This document shows positions 1-12,441 of a stretch of 40,464 bases of DNA, piece by piece. A model generated the notes under the pieces. It worked only from the letters and a program-made list of their open reading frames with translations. It did not search any database and was not told the DNA's origin. The stretch spans positions 1 through 40,464 of the forward strand of contig CAJPVJ010000101.1 of NCBI GenBank assembly GCA_905397405.1. Direction: 5' to 3'. The stretch's first letter is position 1; every line of letters starts with the position of its first letter. The position numbers and the translations under genes were made by a program. This stretch comes from Oppiella nova (Eukaryota > Arthropoda > Arachnida > Sarcoptiformes > Oppiidae).

Positions 1-511
1 ATTAGAGTTGAAATTAGAGATTAAAAAGGGCTGCACTCGACTTAATTTTCGGGCCCATACCCTCACAAGTATGTGTGCACAGGGATGTTGGCTAGAGAGC
101 ACCGGCAGACGCTAATAATCAACTTTTTTATAGATTAGATGAGCTTTTTATGATTAAAGAGAGAAAAATTAGTTTTATAGCCGTTTTCGGGTTAGACTTC
201 AACACAAAAATTATATCCAAACTTGAAATACACGACACAATCGTTATGTGCTATCGTCTGATAAAAACATTTTAGCAGTTAATAGCAATTCATGAAACAT
301 GTAGTGAACCACTCAAATTGGGCAAAAGGGATGAGTATGTAGAGGGATAGGGGTCTGAAACTGAGTGGAAAGGCATTCTCTCGGCCATTAAGTGCTGCTT
401 CTATTGCTATATTACGCCAAACCATAAATTGTTAGGCATTTAAATCTTTTTAAATTGTTTTTTAGCGTTAAAAAGCTTTCGGAATCATATTTTCTGTTAA
501 CATTTCTCTCT
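1..511. repeat. Inverted copy of 3128-3653
   Basis: This block is the reverse complement of 3128-3653. The outer 127 bases (1-127 against 3527-3653) and inner 127 bases (385-511 against 3128-3254) are identical, while the middle differs by substitutions and indels (for example position 384 against 3255). Two identical ends around a diverged middle look like two alleles of one locus, or an assembly bubble, rather than a transposon. No terminal-repeat transposon structure or coding capacity is visible. Confidence 0.85.
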
Positions 512-820
512 AAGACTCAACAAAACTGTCAAAAATCTAATTCTTTTGTGTCATAACTTATATTATGGACACGACGTTAAGCACACAATATATTCTTCCC
601 TTCATATGCCATATAATGAGATAATATTGTGTGATATAATATGGTGTATGAGAGTGCTATACGTATATATACAGTATATAATGTATATACAGTATACAGT
701 ATATAATGGTATTTAATGATTATAATGGTGTGGGGTTTAACTACTCAAACATTGTTCTCATGTCATGTATTTGTCATTTTTGATTCATTCACTTTCATTG
801 AGTCAAACAATTAGCAAATA

Positions 821-947
821 GGAAACATTGTTTTTACTTCTCTTTTGTCTGACAGCACATACAATGACATTAAACCCCAGTCCTCTGTATTGTGTATCCA
901 TTATTGATTAGTTCCTACTTTTTGTGTGTTTGTCTCACTTTCTATTA
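821..947. repeat. 127-bp inverted repeat, partner 6177-6303
   Basis: The block is the exact reverse complement of 6177-6303. Mismatches bound it at 820 and at 948 (G here, corresponding to C in the partner's orientation). Weaker similarity continues to about 996 / 6132, where both copies run into GA/CT microsatellites. Confidence 0.9.
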
Positions 948-1001
948 GTTTTTGTAATAAATTTTTGATTTGCCTTTTAGTTGAATAGCGAGAGACTGAC
1001 T

Positions 1002-1005
<4 letters not shown>

Positions 1006-1033
<28 letters not shown>
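1006..1033. repeat. (GA)n microsatellite
   Basis: Uninterrupted GA dinucleotide run directly beyond the inverted repeat that pairs with 6132-6303; the partner is likewise flanked by a CT run. Confidence 0.95.
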
Positions 1034-1036
<3 letters not shown>

Positions 1037-1972
1037 ATAAGAGATAAGAACTAACTCTCACTTTTGTCTAATGGATATAAAAGATGTGTTTTTTATTTGA
1101 ATTATTAATTTGCATACATTTAGAAATAAAAAAGCCAAAACATTATATCTCTTATTAAGATTTTTTATATTCATATTATGTTTTGATTTACATATAAATC
1201 ATTTTATATGATGTAAAACATAAGAGGAAAAAAGAAATTATGATAAAATGGCTTAACGTTTGTGTTGTGCCCTTCCGTCACATACAAGTAGTGCTGAAAT
1301 GAAAATGTATTTAAGATTTTGATTGTTCTCTCACTCCTAACCCTCCAATCCTTACCTATATTTTAGACATAAACTTAAGAGAGATATCTATCACATCACA
1401 TGAATTATCTCATCAATCATCTAATGAGAGAGTATTTGCATTGAGAGAAAAAATTGGGATAAAATTCTTAGTGTTTTCTTGTGATACAATCCAGAGATAA
1501 CAACAACACATAAAATCCACTCAAATAATGAATTGCTGTACGAGTGGTGTGTTTGTGAGAGACAAACACCACAGCAAACAAACATACAATGCATACAAGT
1601 ATTGGTCATTCGCCCAAAGAATGCATCGCTCTGTTGGAGGAACACCTCATTTGACATATCATTGCATTTGTTATGTAATGTCTGTCCTATTACTTGACCC
1701 GAAAAGGGAATGCCATTCACGGACCGCATGAGAGGAACAGACAAATTGATAGTCTTGTGGCCAAACATACAGCTAATGCGATGACTATTTATTTCTGTTT
1801 TTCCTATTCCTATGCCATTCCCTCCAGAGTCAGAGCACAGCCATTGTGTGCCGTTTTCCGGCTCTAATTTTGGTGAGACTTCACTCAAACATTACATATG
1901 AACTGACATAACAAAAAACGATTAGCATTACTCTCTACACTACCAGTGCTCTCACATCAAACACACAGAGCT

Positions 1973-2593
1973 CTCATATTATCCACTATTAGTCCTTATG
2001 ATGCGGTGAATGGCTCTGCAAATCATTTGGATTTTGTGGAGCAGAGGACACATCGCTCTCTCGCCCAGAGAGAGAATACGAGAGAGACATATGAGAGAGC
2101 GAAGTGGGAGAGAGAGAGAATGAGAGAGAGAGAGAGAGAGAGAGGCATAAGAGAGGGATGTGTAGGGAATAACACAACAATATTCACGATCTTTTGATTA
2201 ACCAGAATAGGGCTCTATTTTACTATTTTGAGGTCATCTACAATGAAGTTCCTGAACCGCCTATTTTGGTGAACGTGTTGGGGAGCGCTGGTAGTGCTGG
2301 CGGTGTCAGCACTGGGCCGGACCACTGACAACAAACTCTGGGCTCAAAACTCTGGGATTGTATTTTGCAAACGTGAGACACGCAATGACCACAACTAACT
2401 ACAATACAGTATATGGTATATTCAATATTGTGTTCACTGCATACGTACCGGTGCTCTACAGACAACATAGAGATGGGGAGGAAAGGGAGAGAGAGAGAGC
2501 ACCGGCAGACGCTAATAATCAACTTTTTTATAGATTAGATGAGCTTTTTATGATTAAAGAGAGAAAAATTAGTTTTATAGCCGTTTTCGGGTA
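1973..2593. repeat. First copy of a direct duplication (partner 2594-3120)
   Basis: Positions 1973-2099 are identical to 2594-2720 over exactly 127 bases and then diverge inside a GA tract. Beyond that the two copies remain very similar, with scattered differences and a different GA length, up to a GA run near 2490 / 3111. Positions 2494-2592 also repeat about 99 bases of 94-192. Short ORFs here are low-complexity shadows. Confidence 0.85.
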
Positions 2594-2709
2594 CTCATAT
2601 TATCCACTATTAGTCCTTATGATGCGGTGAATGGCTCTGCAAATCATTTGGATTTTGTGGAGCAGAGGACACATCGCTCTCTCGCCCAGAGAGAGAATAC
2701 GAGAGAGAC

Positions 2710-2746
<37 letters not shown>

Positions 2747-3127
2747 TGGGAGAGAGAGGAGAGGGAGGCATAAGAGAGGGATGTGTAGGGAATAACACAA
2801 CAATATTCACGATCTTTTGATTAACCAGAATAGGGCTCTATTTTACTATTTTTGAGGTCATCTACAATGAAGTTCCTGAACCGCCTATTTTGGTGAACGT
2901 GTTGGGGAGCGCTGGTAGTGCTGCCGGTGTCAGCACTGGGCCGGACCACTGACAACAAACTCTGGGCTCAAAACTCTGGGATTGTATTTTGCAAACGTGA
3001 GACACGCAATGACCACAACTAACTACAATACAGTATTTGGTATATTCAATATTGTGTTCACTGCATACGTACCGGTGCTCTATAGACAACATAGAGATGG
3101 GGAGGAAAGGGAGAGAGAGAGAGAGAG
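2594..3127. repeat. Second copy of the direct duplication
   Basis: Direct repeat of 1973 onward. It contains a GA tract at 2714-2742 and ends in another GA tract at about 3111-3134 that leads into the inverted partner of 1-511. No coding potential is recognised. Confidence 0.85.
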
Positions 3128-3653
3128 AGAGAGAAATGTTAACAGAAAATATGATTCCGAAAGCTTTTTAACGCTAAAAAACAATTTAAAAAGATTTAAA
3201 TGCCTAACAATTTATGGTTTGGCGTAATATAGCAATAGAAGCAGCACTTAATGGTCGAGAGAATGCCTTTCCACTCAGTTTCAGACCCCTATCCCTCTAC
3301 ATACTCATCCCTTTTGCCCAATTTGAGTGCTTCACTACATGTTTCATGAATTGCTATTAACTGCTAAAATGTTTTTATCAGACGATAGCACATAACGATT
3401 GTGTCGTGTATTTCAAGTTTGGATATAATTTTTGTGTTGAAGTTTAACCCGAAAACGGCTATAAAACTAATTTTTCTCTCTTTAATCATAAAAACCTCAT
3501 CTAATCTATAAAACAGCGTTTGTTGAGAAAAGTTGATTATTAGCGTCTGCCGGTGCTCTCTAGCCAACATCCCTGTGCACACATACTTGTGAGGGTATGG
3601 GCCCGAAAATTAAGTCGAGTGCAGCCCTTTTTAATCTCTAATTTCAACTCTAA
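3128..3653. repeat. Inverted partner of 1-511
   Basis: Reverse complement of the window start, ending exactly where the window's first base pairs (3653). The 127-base ends are identical and the centre diverges, including an extra stretch near 3515-3527. Confidence 0.85.
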
Positions 3654-4042
3654 TAAGATATTAAATTATATTTCGAGATAACATTTTTTGCGAGCCTTTT
3701 GTTTTTTGGCGTTCCTTTGCGGAGGGGAACAGTATGTTAGAGGAGAGGGCGCACAGAGTATTGAATGAATAGATTAGTGGATAACTCAGTTAATGCCAAT
3801 ACCTCTCAGTCTCTCTTTACTACAGTAATGCAATGTCTTATATAACAAAATCTTAATTATCGACCGTTTTATGACTTGTAATTCAATTCTAGTGTAAAGT
3901 ATAATAAGAATATAAAAAGACATTTGAATGAGAAATAAAAATAAAAGAAATGAGATGTAATCTTGGTAAAGCAGATTCACAGCTGAGATATATTGTAAAT
4001 ATAACGTATAAAGTATGCATCACAACTATTTTTATGGCCACT

Positions 4043-4099
<57 letters not shown>

Positions 4100-4668
4100 G
4101 CTCACATTTCAGTTCATTTGGGAATAGAGAAGCGAAAAACAGTTAACACAATAACCATAAATCCATTTAAAGTCTTACATAAGAATTTCAATTCATTTTT
4201 TCGTCTGAAATAATAGCGAAAATAACTCATATTTTTAATAACAGAGTGAAAAAGTGAACGAATCATGTGTTCAGTAATAATGAACTCAAACAGCATTTTG
4301 TCGGACAATTGTGTGGATGAGATGAGGAGGGGATATGGCATGAGATGTGTTGGGAGGACAGCATGCAGTCAAACACTTGTTGAACGCATTCCTGTGCTCT
4401 TATAAAATAACATGTTTTCTGCATTACTGTAGACTTGTTTCGATAGAAAATTTCTTTTTTAATACCAAACCATTGAATAAAACACAAAAAATCGATCGCT
4501 TCTTCACTCGCTTTTGATCACTCGGTTAGACATCGAGAGTATATGTAAGACGTTGAAGAGTGGATCCGATGTCAACGTCCACAACAGGTATACGAGTAGT
4601 GAATTCAATACATTTCAATCGATTGGGTAATAAAAAACTCATTTGGCATTGGATTCTGGTCTTTGAAT

Positions 4669-4701
<33 letters not shown>

Positions 4702-6095
4702 ACTTCTATTTTCAACATCAGAGACAATAACATCTAACAAGAGATCAATCGGAGAGCCAATGATAGCACCAAACGATTCGCTTCACGGAAATACAAAAAG
4801 CCGCCGAAAACGACGAGAAAACCAAAAAATAGTCAACGAAAAAAATGGTTAACAAATAATAGCTTTCTCTTTGTGCTGCGCGAAGAAGTGGTGATAATTT
4901 TGTGTGCAATCAATGAGAAGAAAACAATAATAAATAAAAAGAGCTAAAAGTGTGTGAAAAGCAAAAAGACAAGAGAGTGGAGACGACAGACAACAAGAGA
5001 TCACAATTTAATGAAACAAATATCTCTCTGACCATTAGTTTTGGGCTCACTTTTAGTGTAGTTTTAGTGGAGTTTTCCGTTTGGCAACAAAGAGAGACTT
5101 TTTATTTATATTATGTTTTTTCATACGATTATATCATTCTTTGCGAAAAAAAACTAAAAAATGAAAAAACGTCTGAAAAATGTGAGGAACACATCGCTTA
5201 ACCTGAAGAAGTGGTGGTGTGTTGAGCCAAATGATAAGTGAACCGATACTTTGGCACAAGGATTTCATAACAGAGTATATGATAGACATAGGGAAAGAAA
5301 ATGCCATTAACTCCACACACGAGGCTTAATGACAGTGGAATATACACCACAAGAAGTTTAGAGTTCACAACCAAACCCAAACACAACCTAATGTAGACCA
5401 TTATATTCATATTCATACGATTGCCATCCATTGCCATCCCATTCCCAGTCCCTCTCTGTGCTCATCTCAAGTCTCGCCTATTTTCTCACTTAATATATAA
5501 TATTGTTTTCTTATTTTTTAATATCCAAATATCTATTAAAATACTTATGAGTCTCTCGTCTCATCTCTTGGGATGTATTTTAGAGAAACAATTTATTAAC
5601 AAAAAATAATTTATGGCTTTCTTATAGCAGTTAGGAGTCAATAGCCATTGAATGGTGTGCTGACTGTGCGCTCGTGTCTCCCATTTATACAGAAATAGAG
5701 AGACAATTAGTGGCATAAAGTGATCATTTGGTGGAGCATTGAGTCTGAAGACGAGTCAGTCCTCAAAGACATAATTCTTCATTATATTCAAGATATAAAG
5801 TCAACTTTTTATACTCTGAAGGCATCGCGTATTTTTTGTTAATAAATTTATGAGACGACTGAGTAGTTATGGCTTATGTTGTAAATGCTTTAAAAGCAGA
5901 TTTAAATGACAGCAAAAAAGCTCATCTCAAGGATGCGGAGAGGCGTAAGAGTAAAGCAATAACTGAATGAAAACATCAAATATATATAAATATATTGTGC
6001 GATGAGTTTGTTTCGCTTAATCGGTGAGTCTATGGAAACAAATCTGCGTTTAGTGTCTCCTTATGAGAGTGTCGTTAGCGTTCAATATTGTATAC

Positions 6096-6097
<2 letters not shown>
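3654..6097. other. Gene-free AT-rich DNA with GA/CT tracts
   Basis: No conserved protein is recognisable in any frame. Notable contents are a 53-bp CT tract at 4045-4097 and a GA tract at 4671-4699. Short ORFs translate the microsatellites as Leu-Ser or Glu-Arg runs and are not credible genes. Confidence 0.55.
4045..4097. repeat. (CT)n microsatellite, longest perfect tract
   Basis: Fifty-three bases of perfect CT repeat, the longest uninterrupted dinucleotide run in the window. Confidence 0.95.
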
Positions 6098-6137
<40 letters not shown>

Positions 6138-6303
6138 ATTCAACTAAAAGGCAAATCAAAAATTTATTACAAAAAGTAATAGAAAGTGAGACAAACACAC
6201 AAAAAGTAGGAACTAATCAATAATGGATACACAATACAGAGGACTGGGGTTTAATGTCATTGTATGTGCTGTCAGACAAAAGAGAAGTAAAAACAATGTT
6301 TCC
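6098..6303. repeat. CT tract plus inverted copy of 821-996
   Basis: A CT run (6098-6134) is followed by the reverse complement of 821-996. Exact identity covers 6177-6303 (127 bases). Confidence 0.9.
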
Positions 6304-6781
6304 AGTGATAGACTGTTTGGTTGGATATATCGGTGCAGTTAATAGAAATAAAAGGGGAACACATCGGAAGGGTATTTGACTAATGGACAGCTGGCAAGCG
6401 GTTCAACACGAATACATATATTGTATGAATTGGTTGGCTATGAGTTGATAGACAAGAAGACAGGCCATCGCAGGCATTATATTCACAAATATTGCTGTTG
6501 TCTGTGAAATAGAGGCAATTATTGATGCATTGCTTTAACCAGAAAAGTCACTCACAATATGAAAAAAGTGCATAACTTTTACCCGTAATATATAAGTTGT
6601 ATTCACGTCATACTAGTACAGCATAGTATATGATGATCTTTGTAATTCATTCACTCATTATTATATATATTCAGCTTATAGTCAATTAAATAGAAATTTT
6701 TAATGCATTTTTTCCTTTAGCAGTCGTGCGCTTAAAAATTTTTTCATACTTTTTTCCATACATTACTTATTATATAACTTG

Positions 6782-6816
<35 letters not shown>

Positions 6817-8557
6817 GAAGACTTCATACACGGCTAACAAACATCTGATATAAAGAGCAATATTTGCATAAAATTCTTGGCTAATGAACTTCGGAGAGAG
6901 AGAGAGAGAGAGAGAGCGTTATTGCCTCTCGTTTTTATTTATTAATACAATTATGAGCTAAGTTTTCAGTTTCAAAATATATTTTTGATTTTACTTCATA
7001 TTTTGGTTTAGTTTTGATTTTTCGCCGCGATTTTTAAGCGAAACACTAAAAGAATAAGAAAATCATTGCAAACGAGAAATAATTGTTAATTATTAGGTTA
7101 TTATCATAACTAGTCATCAATTATGACTGAACTCCCGATAACTCATTTCTATTCATTAGGTCCCATGTCATTGCGATAATGTTTTTGAATTTCTTATGTA
7201 AAAAGTTATGAAACTTTGTGTACAAATATTTCCGATGGGCTGTCACTCAAGCAATCGATTATTCATTTCATAAGTAATACAAGTAATGATTTTTAAACAT
7301 AAAAAGTTTGCACAAAAAATCAAACAAAAATCGCTGCAAAACAATATTTTTTAATTAGACTTATATTAGTGAGAGAGACAGGAGTTTGGCTGAGGAACTG
7401 GAGGATTGCCTAAAAGGGATGTTTTATTCATGTAGCAATTAAAGTGTGTTTTTTAATGAAAAGACAATTTCTTATGATAAGATTTTTTGTCGGAAAAACT
7501 AGCAAAACATTTGAGACATAATATGATTAGAAAATACCGTCTCATACGACATGAGAGCATAGCTTGCGTTCAAAAATAAGAGATGTTTGCCTCAAATCTC
7601 TTGTGTCGAGAAATGTAGAAAATTTTTATCTAATTATACACAAGAAAAGAGCAAAAAAAGAGATTCAAAATAATCCAAAAATAAACAAAATATATAAAAT
7701 CGAAACCGAAATCCAAAATAAAATATCCGTTATATCAGAGGGGAGTTGTAGTTATGCGGCAATTATAGTGAACCCAAACTTAATGCTATTTATAAACACA
7801 AATTCTGTGATAAAAAACTTTTTAAATGCAATATTTTTTGACAACTATTAGCTTAATACAACACAAACTATTCATTTTGATAAAAATAATATTGTGGGCA
7901 AATATAATGAATGTAAATATAGTGAATATTTATTGCAATTAAATGCGATTAGAATTACGGATATAATACTAATATTATATTTTCAATAAAAAAAAAAGTT
8001 TTCAGAAAAATAATATTTATATCGTAAGTAATCCTATATTTAGTTACTTTAAGTCATAGCGTGAGTGAGAGTTATATAAGATATTGTGATAAAAGTATTT
8101 AAAGGGGATAGTCATCAATGTATACATAATATACAGGTATATGCAGGTAGTGGGCCCTACACTGGCGACAACACCACACTCTACGGGAACAGTAGTGAGA
8201 AAATAGTAGTCCCTAAGTATGAGAGCTCATGGAAAAAACTAATTAAACACTGAATTATATAATAAACGCAAAAACAATTTAAAAATTTATAACTTTTTGT
8301 TTTGTAATTCGTTGACAACAAATGTCGTGAACTAACGACAGCTACACATGTCTTAACACATAAATAACATTTTGAGCAACACTTTTATACCTGTGTTTTA
8401 TAATGAGATTGTATTTTTAGTTGTTTTTTGTGCCTTTTTTCAATTTATTCGACAATAAATAATTTTTGAGCGTATTTTTAAAACATTTGATTTGCAAAAC
8501 ATATTTTAAACATACGTTTTGATTATATTTTATGCATAGTTTTTAATAAGTTTTATG

Positions 8558-8560
<3 letters not shown>
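6304..8560. other. Gene-free AT-rich DNA
   Basis: No gene is recognised. CT at 6785-6814 and GA at 6894-6916 form an imperfect pair about 80 bp apart. A 95-codon ORF at 7564-7851 is Lys/Ile/Asn-rich, matches no family I know and sits in strongly AT-rich DNA; I regard it as chance. Confidence 0.5.

Positions 8561-8589
<29 letters not shown>
8561..8589. repeat. (GA)n microsatellite
   Basis: Perfect GA run in AT-rich DNA just before the inverted repeat cluster at 8649-9334. Confidence 0.95.
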
Positions 8590-8648
8590 CAGTCTTATAT
8601 AAAAATATAAAATGTATGACAGTTTGAGTGGCATTTTTGGCACACCTT

Positions 8649-8720
8649 TACCTAACATTTGCAACAAAAAGGTTTTATAAAATTCACTCATATTTTACTC
8701 GTTACTGTTGTTAACTCTAA

Positions 8721-8756
<36 letters not shown>

Positions 8757-8834
8757 AAAACTAACTTTCCTTTTGTTTCATTTCGTTAAGTTTAACAAAA
8801 ATTTCTTTTATATAAAAATTATTATTATTTTAGT
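8649..8834. repeat. Repeat blocks A and B separated by GA tract
   Basis: Block A (8649-8723), a GA tract (8724-8752) and block B (about 8747-8834). Both blocks recur on the opposite strand at 9150-9309, but there A and B abut each other without the GA tract and the CT runs lie outside. The order is therefore permuted, not simply inverted. Confidence 0.8.
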
Positions 8835-9106
8835 TTTTCATTTGTTGGCTGTTGTTGTTGTTATGCAATAAGCATTTCTTATGAGAAATATTATGAATAA
8901 TTAAATGTAATTATAAGAGCGAATAACACATGTATATCTAATGGTGTTATTTTAAAAAATTTCCAAAATATGAATAATATTCCCCAAATTTATGATTATT
9001 TTAGAAAAAACAACAATTTTATATATAATTAATATTTAAGTTTACTTTTCACACAAATATTTAATGTTTGAGAAAATTAATTACACGGAACACAACATAT
9101 TTATAT

Positions 9107-9110
<4 letters not shown>

Positions 9111-9143
<33 letters not shown>

Positions 9144-9334
9144 CTTCCCTTTGCCTTTAGAGTTAACAACAGTAACGAGTAAAATATGAGTGAATTTTAT
9201 AAAACCTTTTTGTTGCAAATGTTAGGTACTAAAATAATAATAATTTTTATATAAAAGAAATTTTTGTTAAACTTAACGAAATGAAACAAAAGGAAAGTTA
9301 GTTTTTATTCTCTCTTTCTCTCTCTCTCTCTCTC
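9111..9334. repeat. Permuted inverted copy of 8649-8834
   Basis: A CT tract (9111-9140) is followed by the reverse complements of block A (ending about 9224) and block B (to about 9309), then a second CT tract. See the partner for the order change. Confidence 0.8.
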
Positions 9335-10034
9335 CACGACTTATAAGCCTCACTCACTCTCTCGAAAGAAAAAACTCTTAAAACATGACTTCAAATGCAA
9401 ATATTTATAAAAACAATTTTAATGTTTTATTTTTATATTTGTTTCGGTTTCCAAACAGAGAGCAAGCAAATTTTTCATCGTTGACTACGATTTATATTTC
9501 GCGATAAATAAATTTTTATGTTTGAATATATATTTTTTAGCCAAAATATATACACACTTTTGGTAGACAAACATTGACAGTAAATATACATAAAATAAAA
9601 TAGTACACAACATATACATCATTTGATTCATGAATTTGTGTGGTTTTAAAAGTCAAACATTGATTTGTTTATACAAATTACAAACTTCTATAGCGATTCC
9701 CTTTACTATCGCTACGGAATGGCATAAAAATTATGTAACTTTTATTGATATTTCAAACTGTTTTTTGGCAAAACTTTTTGCTGGAATAGTGAACGAAATA
9801 CAAGTTTTTGTAGCAATTTATGCATAAATATATATAAAGATATGATTATAATGCAGAATAAAAATAAAATATGCTTTAAGTTTACGGCAATAAATTTGTT
9901 TTGTTGGATGAAATACATGAAGATATCGAAAGCATAACAAAATTCTCGTATATTTTTGAATCAATTTCGGATGAATTGACACCAAATATATAAACTCAAG
10001 CAATGATTTCAGCATAAATTGAACAAAAATAATA
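9335..10034. other. Gene-free AT-rich DNA
   Basis: No recognisable exon, RNA gene or repeat. The 65-codon ORFs near 9630 and 10015 are AT-driven and unlike any family I recognise. Confidence 0.45.
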
Positions 10035-10101
10035 TAAAATATTCCATAATATTACTAAAGATTTAAGTAAAAGTTAATTATTATACGAGAGAGAGAGAGA
10101 G

Positions 10102-10139
<38 letters not shown>

Positions 10140-10557
10140 AACTAATTGTGGAAATTAGTTCAGAAAATTGGTTTTACTTTAACTTTTTTGGCTTGCTTAG
10201 TATTTGTTTTTATTATCGCAATTAAATTACTCCCATTTTTTGTTAGCAATCAGTTTAATTGAAAATTTTCTTTTCTGTGTGTTATTTGTATGTATTCTCT
10301 CTTTTCATTCATTTTCATTACATTTCTCAAACATTTCATTCATTTCATGAGCTCTTAATCTCTCATTCAATAATTGATTAAAACTTTTTCTCTACTCGTA
10401 TAATACGATTGTGAACTCAAATGATTAAACTAAATACAAGTTAGCAGTCGTTGAACTTTTTTAATTTGGTTTTATTTATTCGCTTCATATTTATTTGCTT
10501 TTGTTTTTTGATCTCTTGGTTTAGTTTTCACTCCTATTTATGTTTTTTATTAGTTTC

Positions 10558-10595
<38 letters not shown>

Positions 10596-10738
10596 TGTCT
10601 CTCTCTCTCTCTCGTATAATAATTAACTTTTACTTAAATCTTTAGTAATATTATGGAATATTTTAAATATTAAGTGAAGCCTTCAGTCAATTCTTTTCTG
10701 CAAATTCTGTTATTTTTCTCTCTCTCTCTCTCTCTCTC
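10035..10738. repeat. GA/CT-flanked inverted repeat pair
   Basis: About 68 bases (10035-10102) recur as reverse complement just after a CT array at 10562-10613. Long interrupted GA (10087-10137) and CT (10562-10613, 10718-10738) arrays flank both arms. Positions 10666-10725 additionally pair, inverted, with about 13847-13906. Confidence 0.75.
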
Positions 10739-11489
10739 GTCATTTCAACAAAAAGTATGTTATTTACACTTCAAAGACAAAGAGCAATGAAAATGCAGTT
10801 ATGAAGACATTGATTGAAAACTAATTACAAGAAAACAACAGTTAATCAAAAAAATATGAGCTATTTTTATATCAAATATTTTCAATTGTCTTCGCATTTC
10901 GGGAGCAATAGTTCAACACTCGCTACGAAATTGCTTAACAAATAGACAATTGATAGACTAAATCAAAAACCAAATAATTATTTATTGCAAACATTTTATT
11001 TATAGTTATTGCAAATAAAGTCCTCCAACTATTCGGTGTTAATCAAAATGTAATGAAAAATAATGTATATATTGCTCGTAGATATTGCTATACATATGTT
11101 GAAGTATTAGTGAGATATGTATTTAAAAATCAATACACAGATCGTATCAAAACATTGCCATTGATATGATATAAGCGTTGGTGTCAAAGATCTCATAACA
11201 GAGTCAGACATAATCAATAAACAGGCACTTCTAGTTAGCACAAGTACCTCAGCCCTAATGATATAAATACATTAATACAACATATTTGCAATCGTATTCT
11301 TAGGGGAAATATATTTCAATTGTAATTTATTATTATTTAGTGTAAAATTTGAAGAGAGCTATGAATTATGAGAATATTTTACAGTAAAGTTGCCAATATT
11401 TGAATGGTATGAGGTTTACACTCCATGTTTGAGTCAAATTCATGGCACAAAATATATGGGAATAAATGGGTTCTTAAATGGAAAAGTTT
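10739..11489. other. Gene-free AT-rich DNA
   Basis: Nothing coding or structured is recognised between the CT array and the tandem duplication. Confidence 0.45.
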
Positions 11490-11570
11490 TTTAAGTGAAT
11501 TCATCATAAAAAACAGTGTAATACCAACCGCAGAGATACACCAACTAATGGACTCAAGATTTTTCACAAC

Positions 11571-11608
<38 letters not shown>

Positions 11609-11766
11609 AAGAGAGAGAGAGAGAGAGACTGTTCGTAACAATTCTTGGAATTGTGTGTTAAATTTAAGTGAATTCATCATAAAAAACAGTGTAATACCAA
11701 CCGCAGAGATACACCAACTAATGGACTCAAGATTTTTCACAACTGCTGAGAGAGAGAGAGAGAGAG

Positions 11767-11807
<41 letters not shown>

Positions 11808-12409
11808 CTGTTCGTAACAATTCTTGGAATTGTGTGTTAAGACACACACATAGCTTATGAAACGGATCTTAAAAGTGTGTAAAAGTAGGCAAAAAATATA
11901 AGTTAAACCATTTCGGGAACACAACTGTTTTGGAAAAAAAACTAAAAAATATTATGTAAATAGAGTTAAAACATTCACATTATTTGCGCTCATTTTTTCG
12001 CCACAAATTCTTGCCATTGTTTGACATCCATTCAGAAAATTTTAATACAAAAGAAATAAAAAAAACTTTTCATATTTGCATACATCAGGCGCTCAAACAC
12101 CGTGTGTCCATTAAAATGAGCGAAAAACTCATGTTTTGGTTTATTTGCTGATAATTTTAAATGTGAATAAATTAACACAAAAAAGACATGTAATAAAAAA
12201 CAAGAATATTATATTTTAAAAGCAATGATAACTAATGATAATAATTATGATTACTCTCGCATTTAAGCCATCCTTAACCTCTCAATCCCAACACAAGTGT
12301 TTAAAGAGTACAGTCCTTCCCCTATTTAAGTGAATTCATCATAAAAAACAGTGTAATACCAACCGCAGAGATACACCAACTAATGGACTCAAGATTTTTC
12401 ACAACTGCT

Positions 12410-12441
<32 letters not shown>

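Larger units (their letters stand above)
512..1972. other. Gene-free AT-rich DNA with a GA tract
   Basis: No exon-like reading frame is recognisable; the short ORFs show no family similarity. A GA tract lies at 1006-1033. Positions 821-947 recur inverted at 6177-6303 with exactly 127 identical bases. Around 660-708 there is a cluster of TACAGTATA-like palindromic motifs. Confidence 0.6.

Noticed and set aside
1-3653. Inverted repeat 1-511/3128-3653 as a transposon with terminal inverted repeats
   Set aside because: There is no transposase and no target-site duplication, and the divergence pattern (identical 127-bp ends, variable middle) fits assembly nodes or alleles.
4045-4097. CT/GA tracts as a CRISPR array or structured RNA
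   Set aside because: They are simple dinucleotide microsatellites in a eukaryotic genome, without spacers.
7564-7851. 95-codon ORF as a gene
   Set aside because: Lys/Ile/Asn composition follows the AT content; no recognisable motif.
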